NCBI GenBank assembly: GCA_965249645.1
Contig: CBDFML010000011.1
Span: 1 to 64,000 of the forward strand
Source of the DNA: CAVOEB01 sp965249645
GTDB taxonomy: Bacteria > Pseudomonadota > Alphaproteobacteria > UBA828 > JAPUJA01
Direction of reading: 5' to 3'
DNA: 64,000 nt
Each line of letters starts with the position of its first letter. Within the stretch, counting starts at the first letter, position 1. The notes below the pieces were generated by a model, which worked only from the letters and a program-made list of their open reading frames with translations, was not told where the DNA came from and ran no database searches. This document shows positions 53,353 through 62,467 of this stretch, in pieces. The position numbers and the translations under genes were made by a program.

Positions 53353-54180
53353 ATGCTTTACAACTACATGATTCCCAGCATCTCGTCGTTGCCTGCGGGT
53401 TACGACTGCACCTTGCCCGCGCCCGTGGAACGCCTGGGAAATTACATCGCAGGTGGAACGGCTTCGGTCACGCATCGCTGCACGGTCTATCACGAAGGCG
53501 AGGCAATCAAGACCAAAACGGTGCACTACAGATTTCGGGATCGTCGGATCGACGAGCCTCAGGTTATTCCTTTCGTCTGGCGGGATCGGCCCGACGATTG
53601 GCAGGGCGGCTTTGTCGAAAGCTCGTTCACCATCGACGACGGCGAGCCTTTGTTTGCCACCAACCAAGTCGTTCCGTTTTACGCGATCTACAACAAGCCG
53701 GGAAAGAAGTCGTTTTTCTCCGACAACGCCTACCGCTACGCGTCGCCCCAGGTCATTACGCAAATCGCTGCATTCGGAAAATATGTCGATACCTACTCCG
53801 TGGTTCATATCGACCAGGAACGCGACTTCGGTGAAAGCATTATCTTCATCAACCCCTACAACAAGCCGATCAAGGCCCGCATCATGACCCCCCACGACCG
53901 GCATATTCGAGGCATTCGCGTGCCTCCGTTGAGCACACGCGTTGTCCGGCTTATCGAATTGCTGACCCCGAATGAAAGCCGCTGGACGGGGCAGATTCAG
54001 ATTACAGCCACGAATCGCGTCATCACCTTCGACGTCAAACACTCGCTCGCCGATCCCCGGATCATCAACGATCATGAACATCTCGATCCGTTTCGCGGCG
54101 AGTCGACGCACGTCCCCGCGTTTCGGTGGCTTCGCCTACAATTCGGGGAGTGGCGAAAATTTCATCGCCCGCGTGCTTAG
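53353..54180 (+). CDS. unknown beta-rich protein, partner of the BFD-fusion gene
   Basis: A 275-residue protein with no signal peptide or membrane segment and no family I recognise. It is strand-rich with many aromatic and basic residues: ASVTHRCTVYHEGEAIKTK, VIPFVWRDRPDDWQGGFVES, KYVDTYSVVHIDQ and ESIIFINPYNKPIKARI followed by GIRVPPLSTRVVRLIEL. The last part resembles LSIINPSHEPLTATV...ISIPAMGARLHEV of the upstream gene, so the two C-terminal regions may be homologous. It lies seven bases downstream and overlaps the convergent sulfatase-like stop by four. No clear Shine-Dalgarno is visible; ATG 53368 is an alternative. Confidence 0.7.
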   Translation: MLYNYMIPSISSLPAGYDCTLPAPVERLGNYIAGGTASVTHRCTVYHEGEAIKTKTVHYRFRDRRIDEPQVIPFVWRDRPDDWQGGFVESSFTIDDGEPLFATNQVVPFYAIYNKPGKKSFFSDNAYRYASPQVITQIAAFGKYVDTYSVVHIDQERDFGESIIFINPYNKPIKARIMTPHDRHIRGIRVPPLSTRVVRLIELLTPNESRWTGQIQITATNRVITFDVKHSLADPRIINDHEHLDPFRGESTHVPAFRWLRLQFGEWRKFHRPRA

Positions 54181-55799
54181 TCGGTTTTGCGGATGCCGCG
54201 CAAGGCCAGGATTTCGTCACGTTGCTGATAAATATGCCCGAGCAACCGGTCAATGACCGGACCGGATGCGGGGTCATCCTTGATATCGACGAGTTCACGC
54301 GGATCGGTGCCCCGATCGTAGAGATTGCTGACGGCCAGGCTATTTCCCGATAACACGGCCATAAGCCTGTGCTTCGGTGTCGTCACCGTGAACGACAAAT
54401 CGCTGCTCGCTAAATCCGCGCCGATGCCGTAGGCGCATTCAGAAATTACCGCCTCACGCCGGCCACGCAGGGCGGAAATTCCCCGGAAGCTGTTGTGCGG
54501 TACGACATTCAACGCATCAAGCATGGTCGCCGAAACGCCCATGCTGTCGATCAGGCCTGTCTCGTCGTCGGATGCGGACGGACCTGCGTTGACCAACAGC
54601 AACGGCACCTCGATATCCTCATAGAACATCCGTCCGGCGACGGGCATCTTCGGGCGCGGGCTTTCCGCATACCACGAACCGTGATCGCCCGTGACCAGGA
54701 TCACCGTATTATCGAATTCTCCGGACCGTTCGAGCGCGTCGAGCAACGTGCCCAGCACTTCGTCGACGTACATCAACGCCGAATCGTAGATAAAACGCCG
54801 TCGAGTGACTCCGTGCCTTCGAGCGCGCCACCAGCGAGGAAGATAACGAAGCCTGCCCAACATGTTCCAGGGACGGTTGACGGCGCGGCAATCATGGACA
54901 TCCATCATATGCGTATACACGAAACGCGGCCCGTCGCCAGACGTCAGCACCTTTACGACCTCGGGCACGATTTCGCCGGCAAGCGCCAAATAGTGATCGA
55001 GGGTGAGGAAAGGGAACCAGCTTTGCCGTGCGATATATTTTCGCCACCGCCACGACAGGCCCGCGAACAGCCGATGGACGAGCAACTGCGGCAAAAATAC
55101 GTGGTGCGCCCCAAGGTAATGCCAGTAGACGCCGGGCGGGATCCGGTCGAGCTTGTGAAGCACCGTTTCCGGCTCATCGCGCAACACGGCCCGCTCGGCG
55201 GCGCAGCCTCGCGCGATCCGTTGGTTGATCGCCGCCAGGCGCGGGGGCCATAGACTGGTGTCATAGTCCTGATAATGCTTCTCTATGCTCGCAAGCTCGA
55301 TATCGAGTTCGCGCTGTATCAGGCTGATCGTCTCCGAACGCTCCATTTCGCCGCGCTTCATCCGCTCGAGATAGAACCGCAGGAACCGCTCGATCCGGAT
55401 TTGCAGGGTGGTTCGGAAATCGATCGTCGTGCGGAAATCGTCGAACCCCCGGTCGTAACCCTGGCTTGGGCCGATCTGGTTGCATGACCCCACCATATGC
55501 GTGCGGTAGCCGCTCTCGCGCAGCGCTTCGACGAAACTCTTCGGCCTGTTCCGGATGCCGGTGTTATAGCCGCCGTGATCGAGCGGATAACTCTGGCTGA
55601 ACAGCGCCGGCATAACGAACTGGGTCGCCGGCGCGTTGGTAACAACCCGCCGGACCCAGCCCTTATCGACCAGACGCGAAAGATTGGGCAGCAGCTCACG
55701 CACGCCATCGGGATCCGCCAGCGTCTCGTAGCGCAGCGCATCGATCAGCACGAACAATCCGTTCTTCCGCACCTTTGGGTCGCTCACGTTATCGGTCAT
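54177..55799 (-). CDS. sulfatase / alkaline-phosphatase-superfamily hydrolase or transferase
   Basis: A 540-residue protein of the sulfatase fold. The first metal Asp is in FVLIDALRYETL, the nucleophile region is NAPATQFVMPALFSQ with Thr in place of the Cys/Ser of true sulfatases, and the other metal site is VILVTGDHGSWYAE. SVGVSATMLDALNV-like (SMGVSATMLDALNV) and a C-terminal YDRGTDPRELVDIKDDP are typical. There is no signal peptide or membrane bundle. A Thr nucleophile is usual for phosphoglycerol or phosphoethanolamine transferases, so sulfate-ester cleavage is not certain. ATG 55799 is preferred; a TTG at 55838 would add 13 residues. Confidence 0.82.
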   Translation of the reverse strand: MTDNVSDPKVRKNGLFVLIDALRYETLADPDGVRELLPNLSRLVDKGWVRRVVTNAPATQFVMPALFSQSYPLDHGGYNTGIRNRPKSFVEALRESGYRTHMVGSCNQIGPSQGYDRGFDDFRTTIDFRTTLQIRIERFLRFYLERMKRGEMERSETISLIQRELDIELASIEKHYQDYDTSLWPPRLAAINQRIARGCAAERAVLRDEPETVLHKLDRIPPGVYWHYLGAHHVFLPQLLVHRLFAGLSWRWRKYIARQSWFPFLTLDHYLALAGEIVPEVVKVLTSGDGPRFVYTHMMDVHDCRAVNRPWNMLGRLRYLPRWWRARRHGVTRRRFIYDSALMYVDEVLGTLLDALERSGEFDNTVILVTGDHGSWYAESPRPKMPVAGRMFYEDIEVPLLLVNAGPSASDDETGLIDSMGVSATMLDALNVVPHNSFRGISALRGRREAVISECAYGIGADLASSDLSFTVTTPKHRLMAVLSGNSLAVSNLYDRGTDPRELVDIKDDPASGPVIDRLLGHIYQQRDEILALRGIRKTD

Positions 55800-55965
55800 G
55801 GCCGGTTGCCGGTTCTTGAGTCGATGGAAACAAAGCAATCAAACGGCCCCGATTCGGGACTCCTTGATAGCAAATTTTCAAGGGCCGCCATAGCTGTGTG
55901 CCCGAGCACGCTCGCCCGTAGCCCCGAGATCCGATCCGCTTTGACTGGCGTCATGGAGTTTTCTT

Positions 55966-57231
55966 TCAGTGCGGGCTCGGGTCGGCCCGCTCGACGGTTT
56001 GCCGCCAGACGTCGAGCAGCTCGCTCGCCCGCAAGGGCCCGTGGCACAGATCCCGAACGCGTCCCCGTGCGGCGCGCCCCAGTCGTGCGCGAAAGTCGGG
56101 TTGATCGGCGATTCGGAGAATGTCGTCGGCAAAGCCCTTCGGATCGTAGTTCGGGTGAATGATGCCGGTCTCGCCGTCGGCCACGAAACGATCATAGGTT
56201 CCGACGGTTATCACCGGTTTGCCCGCGGCCATGGCCTCCAGAATATCGCGCCCCCACGGATTATCCTCCCGGGTCGGCTTGGCCAACGCATCGCACGCTG
56301 CAAGGACCCGCTCGGGCTCGGCGACATGGCCAAGAAAGAGGAACATATCGGACAGCCCGCACCTCGCTACATAATCGCTTAGCGTGCCGCCCCGACGGGC
56401 AATCCGGCCGAGTTCTCCAGGCAGGGAACGAGGCAGAGTCATGGTTCCCGCCATGACGAAAAGCACATCCCGGCGATTCATGGCGGAAATTGCCGCGGCG
56501 ATGTCGACGAGCCGGTCGAGTCCCCGTACCCAGGCGTAGTTGTTGAGCGAGGCGACCCGGAAGCGATCGTCGGTCGGGACGTCGGGATGAGGCGAGGGCC
56601 ACACCGACGGCGGCGTAACGATGTTGTAGATCACCGAACCCGCCCGGGCCTCTCCCCCGAACCGTTCGAAGGTCGCCTTTTCGTTCTCCGTAATGAAGAC
56701 CACATGATCGATCGCGCGGGCGATGGTGCGCGTCTGCCAGCGCGCGAATGCCGTATCTATCATGTTGGTACGAACGTGCATGGTAAACGGCACGTCCGTC
56801 CGAGCTCGAAGCCAGCGGGCCAGCAAAAACAGCGCCTCGTGATTGAAGTGGACGCAATCGAATCGTGTATCGACCGCGCGCTTCAATTGGGCGCGGAATT
56901 TTCGCGCACGCCAAAACTCAAGCGTCGCCTTTCCGTACCCATAAAGATTGCGCGACAGGCGGGGCAGGGAACTCACCTTGGGCATGGTGGGAACCACCCG
57001 GCATTCGACGTTCAGCGCTGCGTAGCGTTCCTGGATCGGTCCCCACCGTCGGCACCAGACCTCCACCTCGAGCGCGGCTCGATCAAGGTGGCGGATCGAT
57101 TCGAACAGGCTGCGCGACGAGCCGCCGTAACCCCCTTCGATATCAAGGCACAGAATGCGGAGTGGAGCGGTAGTGCCCAAGTCAGGAAACAGAAGCGGTA
57201 TCGGGCTGGGGCACGGTACGCTGCCATGCAT
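55966..57231 (-). CDS. glycosyltransferase family 4
   Basis: A 421-residue GT-B enzyme. LRILCLDIEGGYGGSSRSLFE marks the N-terminal domain, with FDCVHFNHEALFLLARWLR; the donor domain shows FRVASLNNYAWVRGLDRLVD, FLFLGHVAEPERVLAACDAL and NPWGRDILEAMAAGKPVIT. The assigned ATG at 57231 lies 50 bases inside the upstream asparagine-synthetase-like gene; a TTG at 57180 would avoid the overlap and begin just before the conserved part, and is a fair alternative. It probably transfers a sugar in assembly of the surface polymer. Confidence 0.87.
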   Translation of the reverse strand: MHGSVPCPSPIPLLFPDLGTTAPLRILCLDIEGGYGGSSRSLFESIRHLDRAALEVEVWCRRWGPIQERYAALNVECRVVPTMPKVSSLPRLSRNLYGYGKATLEFWRARKFRAQLKRAVDTRFDCVHFNHEALFLLARWLRARTDVPFTMHVRTNMIDTAFARWQTRTIARAIDHVVFITENEKATFERFGGEARAGSVIYNIVTPPSVWPSPHPDVPTDDRFRVASLNNYAWVRGLDRLVDIAAAISAMNRRDVLFVMAGTMTLPRSLPGELGRIARRGGTLSDYVARCGLSDMFLFLGHVAEPERVLAACDALAKPTREDNPWGRDILEAMAAGKPVITVGTYDRFVADGETGIIHPNYDPKGFADDILRIADQPDFRARLGRAARGRVRDLCHGPLRASELLDVWRQTVERADPSPH

Positions 57232-59017
57232 CGGCGCTCAGCGGGTCAGCGGCATCGATGAAGATGTCGTGCCAGAGTTGCAACTGGGCAAGGGAAAAGA
57301 CCATGTTGAGATTTTGCATCGACCATTTTTCACGCCCCTCCGGCATTGCGCGTTGCGCCTGGAGCGGCGAAAGGTCGACGAGCGAGCCAAGAAATTCGTC
57401 ATTCATCCGATCGATATAGCCACGCCACCAGTTGTCGTCGGAACACCAGTCGCCAAACGGCGAGGAGAATCCGATTTTCTCGCGATAGACGAAGGTGTCG
57501 TCGAAATAGCGCTCGGCCAGACGCTTGACCGCCAGCTTGCCAGTCTTGCCATCCTGGATTTCGCTGTCGTCGCGAGCAAAGCGCGCCTGAATAACCTCAT
57601 CGGTGCAAAACGGTGGCCTGCCCTCGATAGAGTGGGCCATGAACATACGGTCATGCCGCGCAAGCAACCCGTGCAGGACTGTCTCGATCGTCACGACAGA
57701 ACTCTTCTGCACGGGTGACATGCCCGCCAGGCGTGCCGACCCGGCAAGCGCAAGCCGCTTGGCGGAAGCCTGTTCCTGACCGGCGGACCCCAACAACTGC
57801 TCGAGCATCGGCTCGCCGATAAAGTTCTTGAACAGGCTGTGAGGCGATTCGTCGAACGTCCAATCGGCGAAATAGCCAAGGAAGATATCGTCGGCCCCTT
57901 CGCCGGTGAGCAGTACCGTGACCTCGTCGTGAATTTCACGCGCAAGAAGCATGTAGAGGCACGTCGAGGGCCCGTAGAGTGGTAACTCATGGTGCCAGAT
58001 ACTCTGGGCGAGCGCCGGGCGGACATCCTCGGCGGGGAAAAGATAGGATTGGTTTTGCGCGCCGAACTGATCCATAACCTGACGTATCCAGCGTTCCTCG
58101 GAACGCGGTTTGTAGTGACGGATTGCGGCATCATCGAACAGCACGAAATAGGTCTGAAGGTCGCGTTTCCCCAGCCCATCGTGGCTCATCGCGGTGATCA
58201 GGCTGGAATCGACCCCGCCGGAAAGCTGGATTCCGACCTGCCGGTCCGCATCCCAAACCCGGTTCAGCGAAACGCTCAGCGCCTCGTCCACGCTCGGCGC
58301 GTTCGGATTGCCGATGAGCGAGCTGTCGATCCGCCAATAGCAGATTTCGCGGGGCGCAGGGTCCCGTTCCAGAATCATTTCGATGCAGTGGCCAGGCCGC
58401 AAAACTTCGATGCCCTCGAATAGCGTGTCGGGTGGCATGACGTGCTGATAGGCCAGGAACTCGGGCACAATGTCGCGGTTCAACTTGCGCGGCACGTCCG
58501 GGTGGGCAAGCAGGGGCTTTATTTCTGAGGCGAAGACCACCCTCTCGGGCGAACGATGGACATAGAGCGGCTTGATCCCGAGCTTGTCGCGGGCGATGAG
58601 CAAGCGGCGCGCGTCCCGGTCGTACCAGGCAAGAGCGAACATCCCGCTCATGCGCCCGAGGGCATCGATTCCCCATTGGTCTATTGCCGAGAGGACGACT
58701 TCGGTATCGCAGGTGGTGCGAAATTGGCGACCCAGCGCTTCCAGCTCCGTGCGCAGATCGCGGTAGTTGAAAATTGCCCCGTTGAGGATCACCACCCGGC
58801 GTCCGTCCTCGCTGAATAGCGGCTGGTCCGCGCGGGAGTCAAGATCGTGGATACGCAAGCGCCGAGCGCCGAGCGCCAAAGGCCCCTCGATGAAGTGTCC
58901 GCCAGCATCGGGACCCTGGTGGACCAAGGCGGCGAGCCCCCGCTCCAACCAGCCGGCCAGCCGGGACTCTCCTTCGGCGCGAGTCGACAGTTCGACACCG
59001 CCCATGATTCCGCACAT
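57182..59017 (-). CDS. asparagine synthetase (glutamine-hydrolysing)-like, copy 2
   Basis: A 611-residue class II amidotransferase with Cys2 (MCGIMGGVEL), ILNGAIFNYRDLRTELEALG, the PPi-loop IQLSGGVDSSLITAM and LLTGEGADDIFLGYFADW. Overall organisation equals copy 1 but the sequences are well diverged (different N-terminal and C-terminal parts), so it is not a recent duplicate. In polysaccharide loci such proteins may amidate uronic acids or other carboxylates. It follows the frameshifted acyltransferase gene directly: that gene's expected TAA at 59018-59020 abuts the ATG at 59017. Confidence 0.9.
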   Translation of the reverse strand: MCGIMGGVELSTRAEGESRLAGWLERGLAALVHQGPDAGGHFIEGPLALGARRLRIHDLDSRADQPLFSEDGRRVVILNGAIFNYRDLRTELEALGRQFRTTCDTEVVLSAIDQWGIDALGRMSGMFALAWYDRDARRLLIARDKLGIKPLYVHRSPERVVFASEIKPLLAHPDVPRKLNRDIVPEFLAYQHVMPPDTLFEGIEVLRPGHCIEMILERDPAPREICYWRIDSSLIGNPNAPSVDEALSVSLNRVWDADRQVGIQLSGGVDSSLITAMSHDGLGKRDLQTYFVLFDDAAIRHYKPRSEERWIRQVMDQFGAQNQSYLFPAEDVRPALAQSIWHHELPLYGPSTCLYMLLAREIHDEVTVLLTGEGADDIFLGYFADWTFDESPHSLFKNFIGEPMLEQLLGSAGQEQASAKRLALAGSARLAGMSPVQKSSVVTIETVLHGLLARHDRMFMAHSIEGRPPFCTDEVIQARFARDDSEIQDGKTGKLAVKRLAERYFDDTFVYREKIGFSSPFGDWCSDDNWWRGYIDRMNDEFLGSLVDLSPLQAQRAMPEGREKWSMQNLNMVFSLAQLQLWHDIFIDAADPLSADAWQRTVPQPDTASVS

Positions 59018-59912
59018 TTATCGGCGCGTCCTTACAACCCGCGCCGGAACCCCGAGCGCCACCTTGTCCGCTGGCACGTCGTCGAGAACGACGGCGCCCA
59101 TGCCGACCTGGGCCCCGTCGCTAATCCTGACATTCTGTAGCAAATTGGCTCCCTGACCGATCCAGCAACCTTCGCCGATCGCCACCGCGCGCCGCCACGC
59201 CGCACAGCGACATGACGAGGGAAATTCGGCCTACGGTGACCGTGTTGCCGATCATGGCGAGGTCACCGATCCGACATTTCTCGGCCAAAACGGTTTCGCC
59301 AAGCACACCGCGGGCGATCATCACGTTGTTGCCGATTTCGACGCCATCGCCGATCCGAACGCCGCCTGCGGCAGGAAATCTTTCGCTCTCGCCATCCGGC
59401 CCGAAGCCGAAACTGTAGGCTTCTTCGCCGATCACCACGCCGTTGAACAGGCGCACGCCCGACCCCAGCACAACGTCGTTGGCTAGAATATTGTTGGCGC
59501 CGAGCCGACAACCGTCGCCGACCGTGATCGAACCTCTCAGAACGCACCCCGGACCAATCGACACGTCGTCTCCCAGCACAACATCCGGCTCGATGACCGC
59601 GCTGGGGTGAATCGCGGGCGGCGCAACCGGCTCCATCAACGCACGAACCGCGCGGGCGGTATCGAATTTGGGGTGGTCGCTTGCGATGACGGAATACCCT
59701 ACGTCACGCAGCTGCGGCGCAACGGCAGGAAGCGTGATTGCGAGAGCATGATCTGGTGCCACCGGAACGACGTCGAATTCCCGTGCACAGAAACTCAAGC
59801 TGCGGGGCGCCTTTGCTGGGAAACTGTCCAGGCGTTCGACTCTCGTATCGGGTCCTTCAAGTGCAAGTCCGAGAAAATTGGCAATTCTGGATGCTTGAGC
59901 TGCGCGCAACAT
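59018..59912 (-). pseudogene. hexapeptide-repeat acyltransferase (LpxD/NeuD-like), frameshifted
   Basis: From ATG 59912 the frame encodes an LpxD-like N-terminal domain (TRVERLDSFPAKAPRSLSFC) and a left-handed beta-helix of hexapeptides (IHPSAVIEPDVVLGDDVSIG, then IGDGVEIGNNVMIARGV). After GRISLVMSLCGVAA it reads into unrelated residues and a stop at 59121. In the frame displaced by one base the helix resumes as VAIGEGCWIGQGANLLQNVR and ends VPADKVALGVPARVVRTRR at TAA 59018, the normal end of this family. So one base was gained (or two lost) near 59185-59215, a GC-repeat region. It is a recent frameshift or a sequencing error; otherwise the product is truncated at about 263 residues. Confidence 0.8.
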
Positions 59913-60144
59913 TGATTAACCGGCGAATACAATTTTGGCAGTGACAAGTGACGTCGAGACTGACGTCCATACAGGAACGGCGTCGCATGCCTTTCCTTTG
60001 ACGACATGCGCACCGCCCAGCGCTGCATCGTGCCAGTGGGCGAGCTGCGCGCGACGTTCAACCTCGTCTGCGTGACAGAGCAGTTTGCCAAGCGGCCCCG
60101 CCGCCTGGATCATATCGAGGCACAACACGCGCAAGCGCGTCGCG

Positions 60145-60867
60145 CTATTTGCCGCGCCAGAACTCAAACGAGGGTTCATCCTGACTCGTTAGAATTTCCC
60201 GGGCCTGGGGCCCGACACAGAACAATAGATCAACGATGCTGTTTCCCGGCTGGAACGGTAACTTCATAGGCCGGTACTCCGGATGCGTGAAGCGCTGATA
60301 GGCGAGCGAGAGTCCGGCTTGCTCGTAGCAATGCTCGTGCCCGCCGATATATGACTTCGCACCGATTCCCGAAACGTAAATGTCGCCTTCGCAGGCTCGT
60401 GTGACGTCGATGAGAAGTTGATTGCCGGTCGCCGATATTCCGAGCTCGGATAGACGGACGAATCGTGACGAGACACCGAGATAGCCTGCGAGTACGGTAA
60501 TCAGACCGATATTAAAATCCGCGAGGTCGGTCTCGCCGACCGCATAATGAGGTTCAAGCAACGCCATGATTTCGTCGAACCACGGCGACTTCTGATAGGT
60601 GAAACGCAAGGTCGCTAGATGCTTACGGGCAAAACGTCTGGTGTCGATCTGGACTTCATCGATCGGCCCGTCCCAACGCTCGGTTCGAACCGGCACGCTC
60701 AAGCGAACCCGTTCTTTGCCTTGTCGAACGTAGCTGCGGTTGATGTAAGTATGAGACGAATACTGAACCGAGTCGAGAAACACGAACATGTCGCTGTAAG
60801 TCATTTTGTGAAAGTAACCGAGCCACGGAAGATAATTCGGCTGATGTATGCTGACAACCGCCGCCAT
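60145..60867 (-). CDS. WbqC family protein
   Basis: A 240-residue WbqC-like protein. The family start VSIHQPNYLPWLGYFHKMTY is complete, then FVFLDSVQYSSHTYINRSYV, and the end has YRPMKLPFQPGNSIVDLLF. WbqC proteins occur in O-antigen and capsule loci and have been proposed to form amide or acyl links on amino sugars, without firm biochemistry. Between its stop and the next gene (59913-60144) there are 232 bases with no gene I can support. Confidence 0.9.
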   Translation of the reverse strand: MAAVVSIHQPNYLPWLGYFHKMTYSDMFVFLDSVQYSSHTYINRSYVRQGKERVRLSVPVRTERWDGPIDEVQIDTRRFARKHLATLRFTYQKSPWFDEIMALLEPHYAVGETDLADFNIGLITVLAGYLGVSSRFVRLSELGISATGNQLLIDVTRACEGDIYVSGIGAKSYIGGHEHCYEQAGLSLAYQRFTHPEYRPMKLPFQPGNSIVDLLFCVGPQAREILTSQDEPSFEFWRGK

Positions 60868-60974
60868 CTGCTACCGCCAGGCAGTCGGTGGCGAGAAAAA
60901 GCGCCGCCCTGGCCGGTGCCGCGCAACACGGAGAGAGCCCAACGATCCCGCCCGCTTGTCCCAACTCACCGGAG

Positions 60975-61442
60975 TCATCTGGGCTCTTCCGGCGTTACAA
61001 ATTTAATCATTCTCAGATAGTCGCCCTCGCAAGAATCGTTCCGGAATCCATGACGCGTGTAAAATTGCTGAGCGCCGACATTCGCTTTGGCAACCTTTAA
61101 AGTGAGGCGGCGACATTTCATCAGTGCGCCACGGCGCTCAGCCTCGCGAAGCATCCCTGCGCCGAGCCCTTCGCCGCGAAGCTCCGCGGCTACCATGAAG
61201 TGGTGGATATGCGCATCGCGCTCCTTGCACGACAGAATGGCGTAAGCAACCGGCAGCTCTTCTGCCGACCAAAGGGCGAAGGAGAGATCCCACTTTCCGG
61301 GCAACTCCCAGAGAAAATTTTCGCAGCCCCACTGTTCCCCCTCGACGTCTGCGGCGATCGCGAGAATCGCATCGAGATGAGCGCGGACACCATTCGCCGA
61401 CAGGGTGCGGATGGCGTAACCCGCCGGCATCGCGTCAGGCAC
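60975..61442 (-). CDS. GNAT family N-acetyltransferase
   Basis: A 155-residue GNAT enzyme. The acetyl-CoA loop is LRGEGLGAGMLREAE (R/QxxGxG/A-type), after the strand DAHIHHFMVAAE; LKVAKANVGAQQFYTRHGF is the typical motif B with an aromatic end. It transfers an acetyl group to an amine, perhaps an amino sugar. Its ATG lies inside the last bases of the upstream sulfotransferase gene (eight-base overlap), so both are co-transcribed in the polysaccharide cluster. Confidence 0.87.
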   Translation of the reverse strand: MPDAMPAGYAIRTLSANGVRAHLDAILAIAADVEGEQWGCENFLWELPGKWDLSFALWSAEELPVAYAILSCKERDAHIHHFMVAAELRGEGLGAGMLREAERRGALMKCRRLTLKVAKANVGAQQFYTRHGFRNDSCEGDYLRMIKFVTPEEPR

Positions 61443-62355
61443 CAGGCTCGTATCCCCATTCGTGCCATTTGCCGAACCGATCGAGTGTTTTGCGGCAGAT
61501 ATCCTTGGTCTGCTCGACGAGAAACCGTCGGTCGTCCTCGGGAATCGCCCTCTCGTAGGCAGCTTTTTCGTTCAACCGAATCAGAAATTCGACCCAGCGG
61601 GGGCGCAGATGCGGGGTATCAAAAAACCGCTTTCCCCGCACATGACCGAAGTAGCTGACCAGGATTTCCATCACGAGAATATGCAGCAGCCGGCTGCGGT
61701 AGCGGTATTCTATGTAGTACCGACGGGTCATCGCCGTCGGCCGGAAGCTGGGATCAACTCCGAGGAAGCGGTAGATCCCACTGAGCGTCGTCGCCGGATC
61801 GGCGGCGAGGTTTTCGTAGCAATAGATATGCACGAGATCGGGCGGCAAGGCGTCGAGCGCGTCAAGCGTAACATCGAGCCAGACCTGCTCGCCCAAGGGC
61901 AGGATGATGCGGTTATGATAGTCGCGGTAATCGTCGTACCGGCCACCCGAGCGTAGTTCGTGGGTGAAAGCCGAATAGAACATGCTCACAGGATTGCGGA
62001 TACCGCAGAGAAGCCGCGCATTCGGCAGCGCTTCATGAATCGCCCCGATGCAGAGCGGTGTGGTGTAGGTGGTGGAAAATTCGCCGCAGACCTTCCCGTT
62101 GCCCAATCGGATTGCGGCCGCATAATCCTCGGCGATCATCCAGGTCACGGAGCCGCTCCACACGTTGAATTCCTTCTTTGCCCGACCGCCCGACTGCTTG
62201 GTCGTCATGTAAATTTCGGGGTGCTCCTTCAACATTTCGAACAGCCAGGTCGTGCCCGCCTTGGCAAAAGCCAGGCCGATGAAATCGAGACGCGGCGCCC
62301 TGTCGGTATCGCGGAAAGCCTCGATGAGCTGTTGCTGGATCGGGAGGTAGGTCAA
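61435..62355 (-). CDS. PAPS-dependent sulfotransferase
   Basis: A 306-residue sulfotransferase. The 5'-phosphosulfate loop is IGLAFAKAGTTWLFEMLKEH near residue 26, and the 3'-phosphate motif is LLCGIRNPVSMFYSAFTHEL near 117, both with the expected Lys/Thr and Arg/Ser. It should transfer sulfate from PAPS to a hydroxyl of a sugar or lipid. It resembles the bacterial heparan-sulfotransferase-like or NodH group. It overlaps the GNAT gene by eight bases. Together with a sulfatase-fold gene and a carbamoyltransferase this points to decorated polysaccharide or glycolipid. Confidence 0.9.
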   Translation of the reverse strand: MTYLPIQQQLIEAFRDTDRAPRLDFIGLAFAKAGTTWLFEMLKEHPEIYMTTKQSGGRAKKEFNVWSGSVTWMIAEDYAAAIRLGNGKVCGEFSTTYTTPLCIGAIHEALPNARLLCGIRNPVSMFYSAFTHELRSGGRYDDYRDYHNRIILPLGEQVWLDVTLDALDALPPDLVHIYCYENLAADPATTLSGIYRFLGVDPSFRPTAMTRRYYIEYRYRSRLLHILVMEILVSYFGHVRGKRFFDTPHLRPRWVEFLIRLNEKAAYERAIPEDDRRFLVEQTKDICRKTLDRFGKWHEWGYEPGA

Positions 62356-62467
62356 GCTGAATGCACCCTGGTTACGGCCGAAGGCGGATCAATCCCATGA
62401 GTCCCACAACGCCACAAAGCAGGCTCACAGCACTCCAAAGCGGCGGCATAGCAACCTCGAAGCAATG

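Noticed and set aside
59916..60179. An 87-residue minus-strand open frame in the gap between the WbqC and acyltransferase genes
   Set aside because: It begins with LRVLCLDM, faintly like the start of the GT4 at 57231, and could be a degraded remnant, but there is no further similarity, no ribosome site and no support for a protein.
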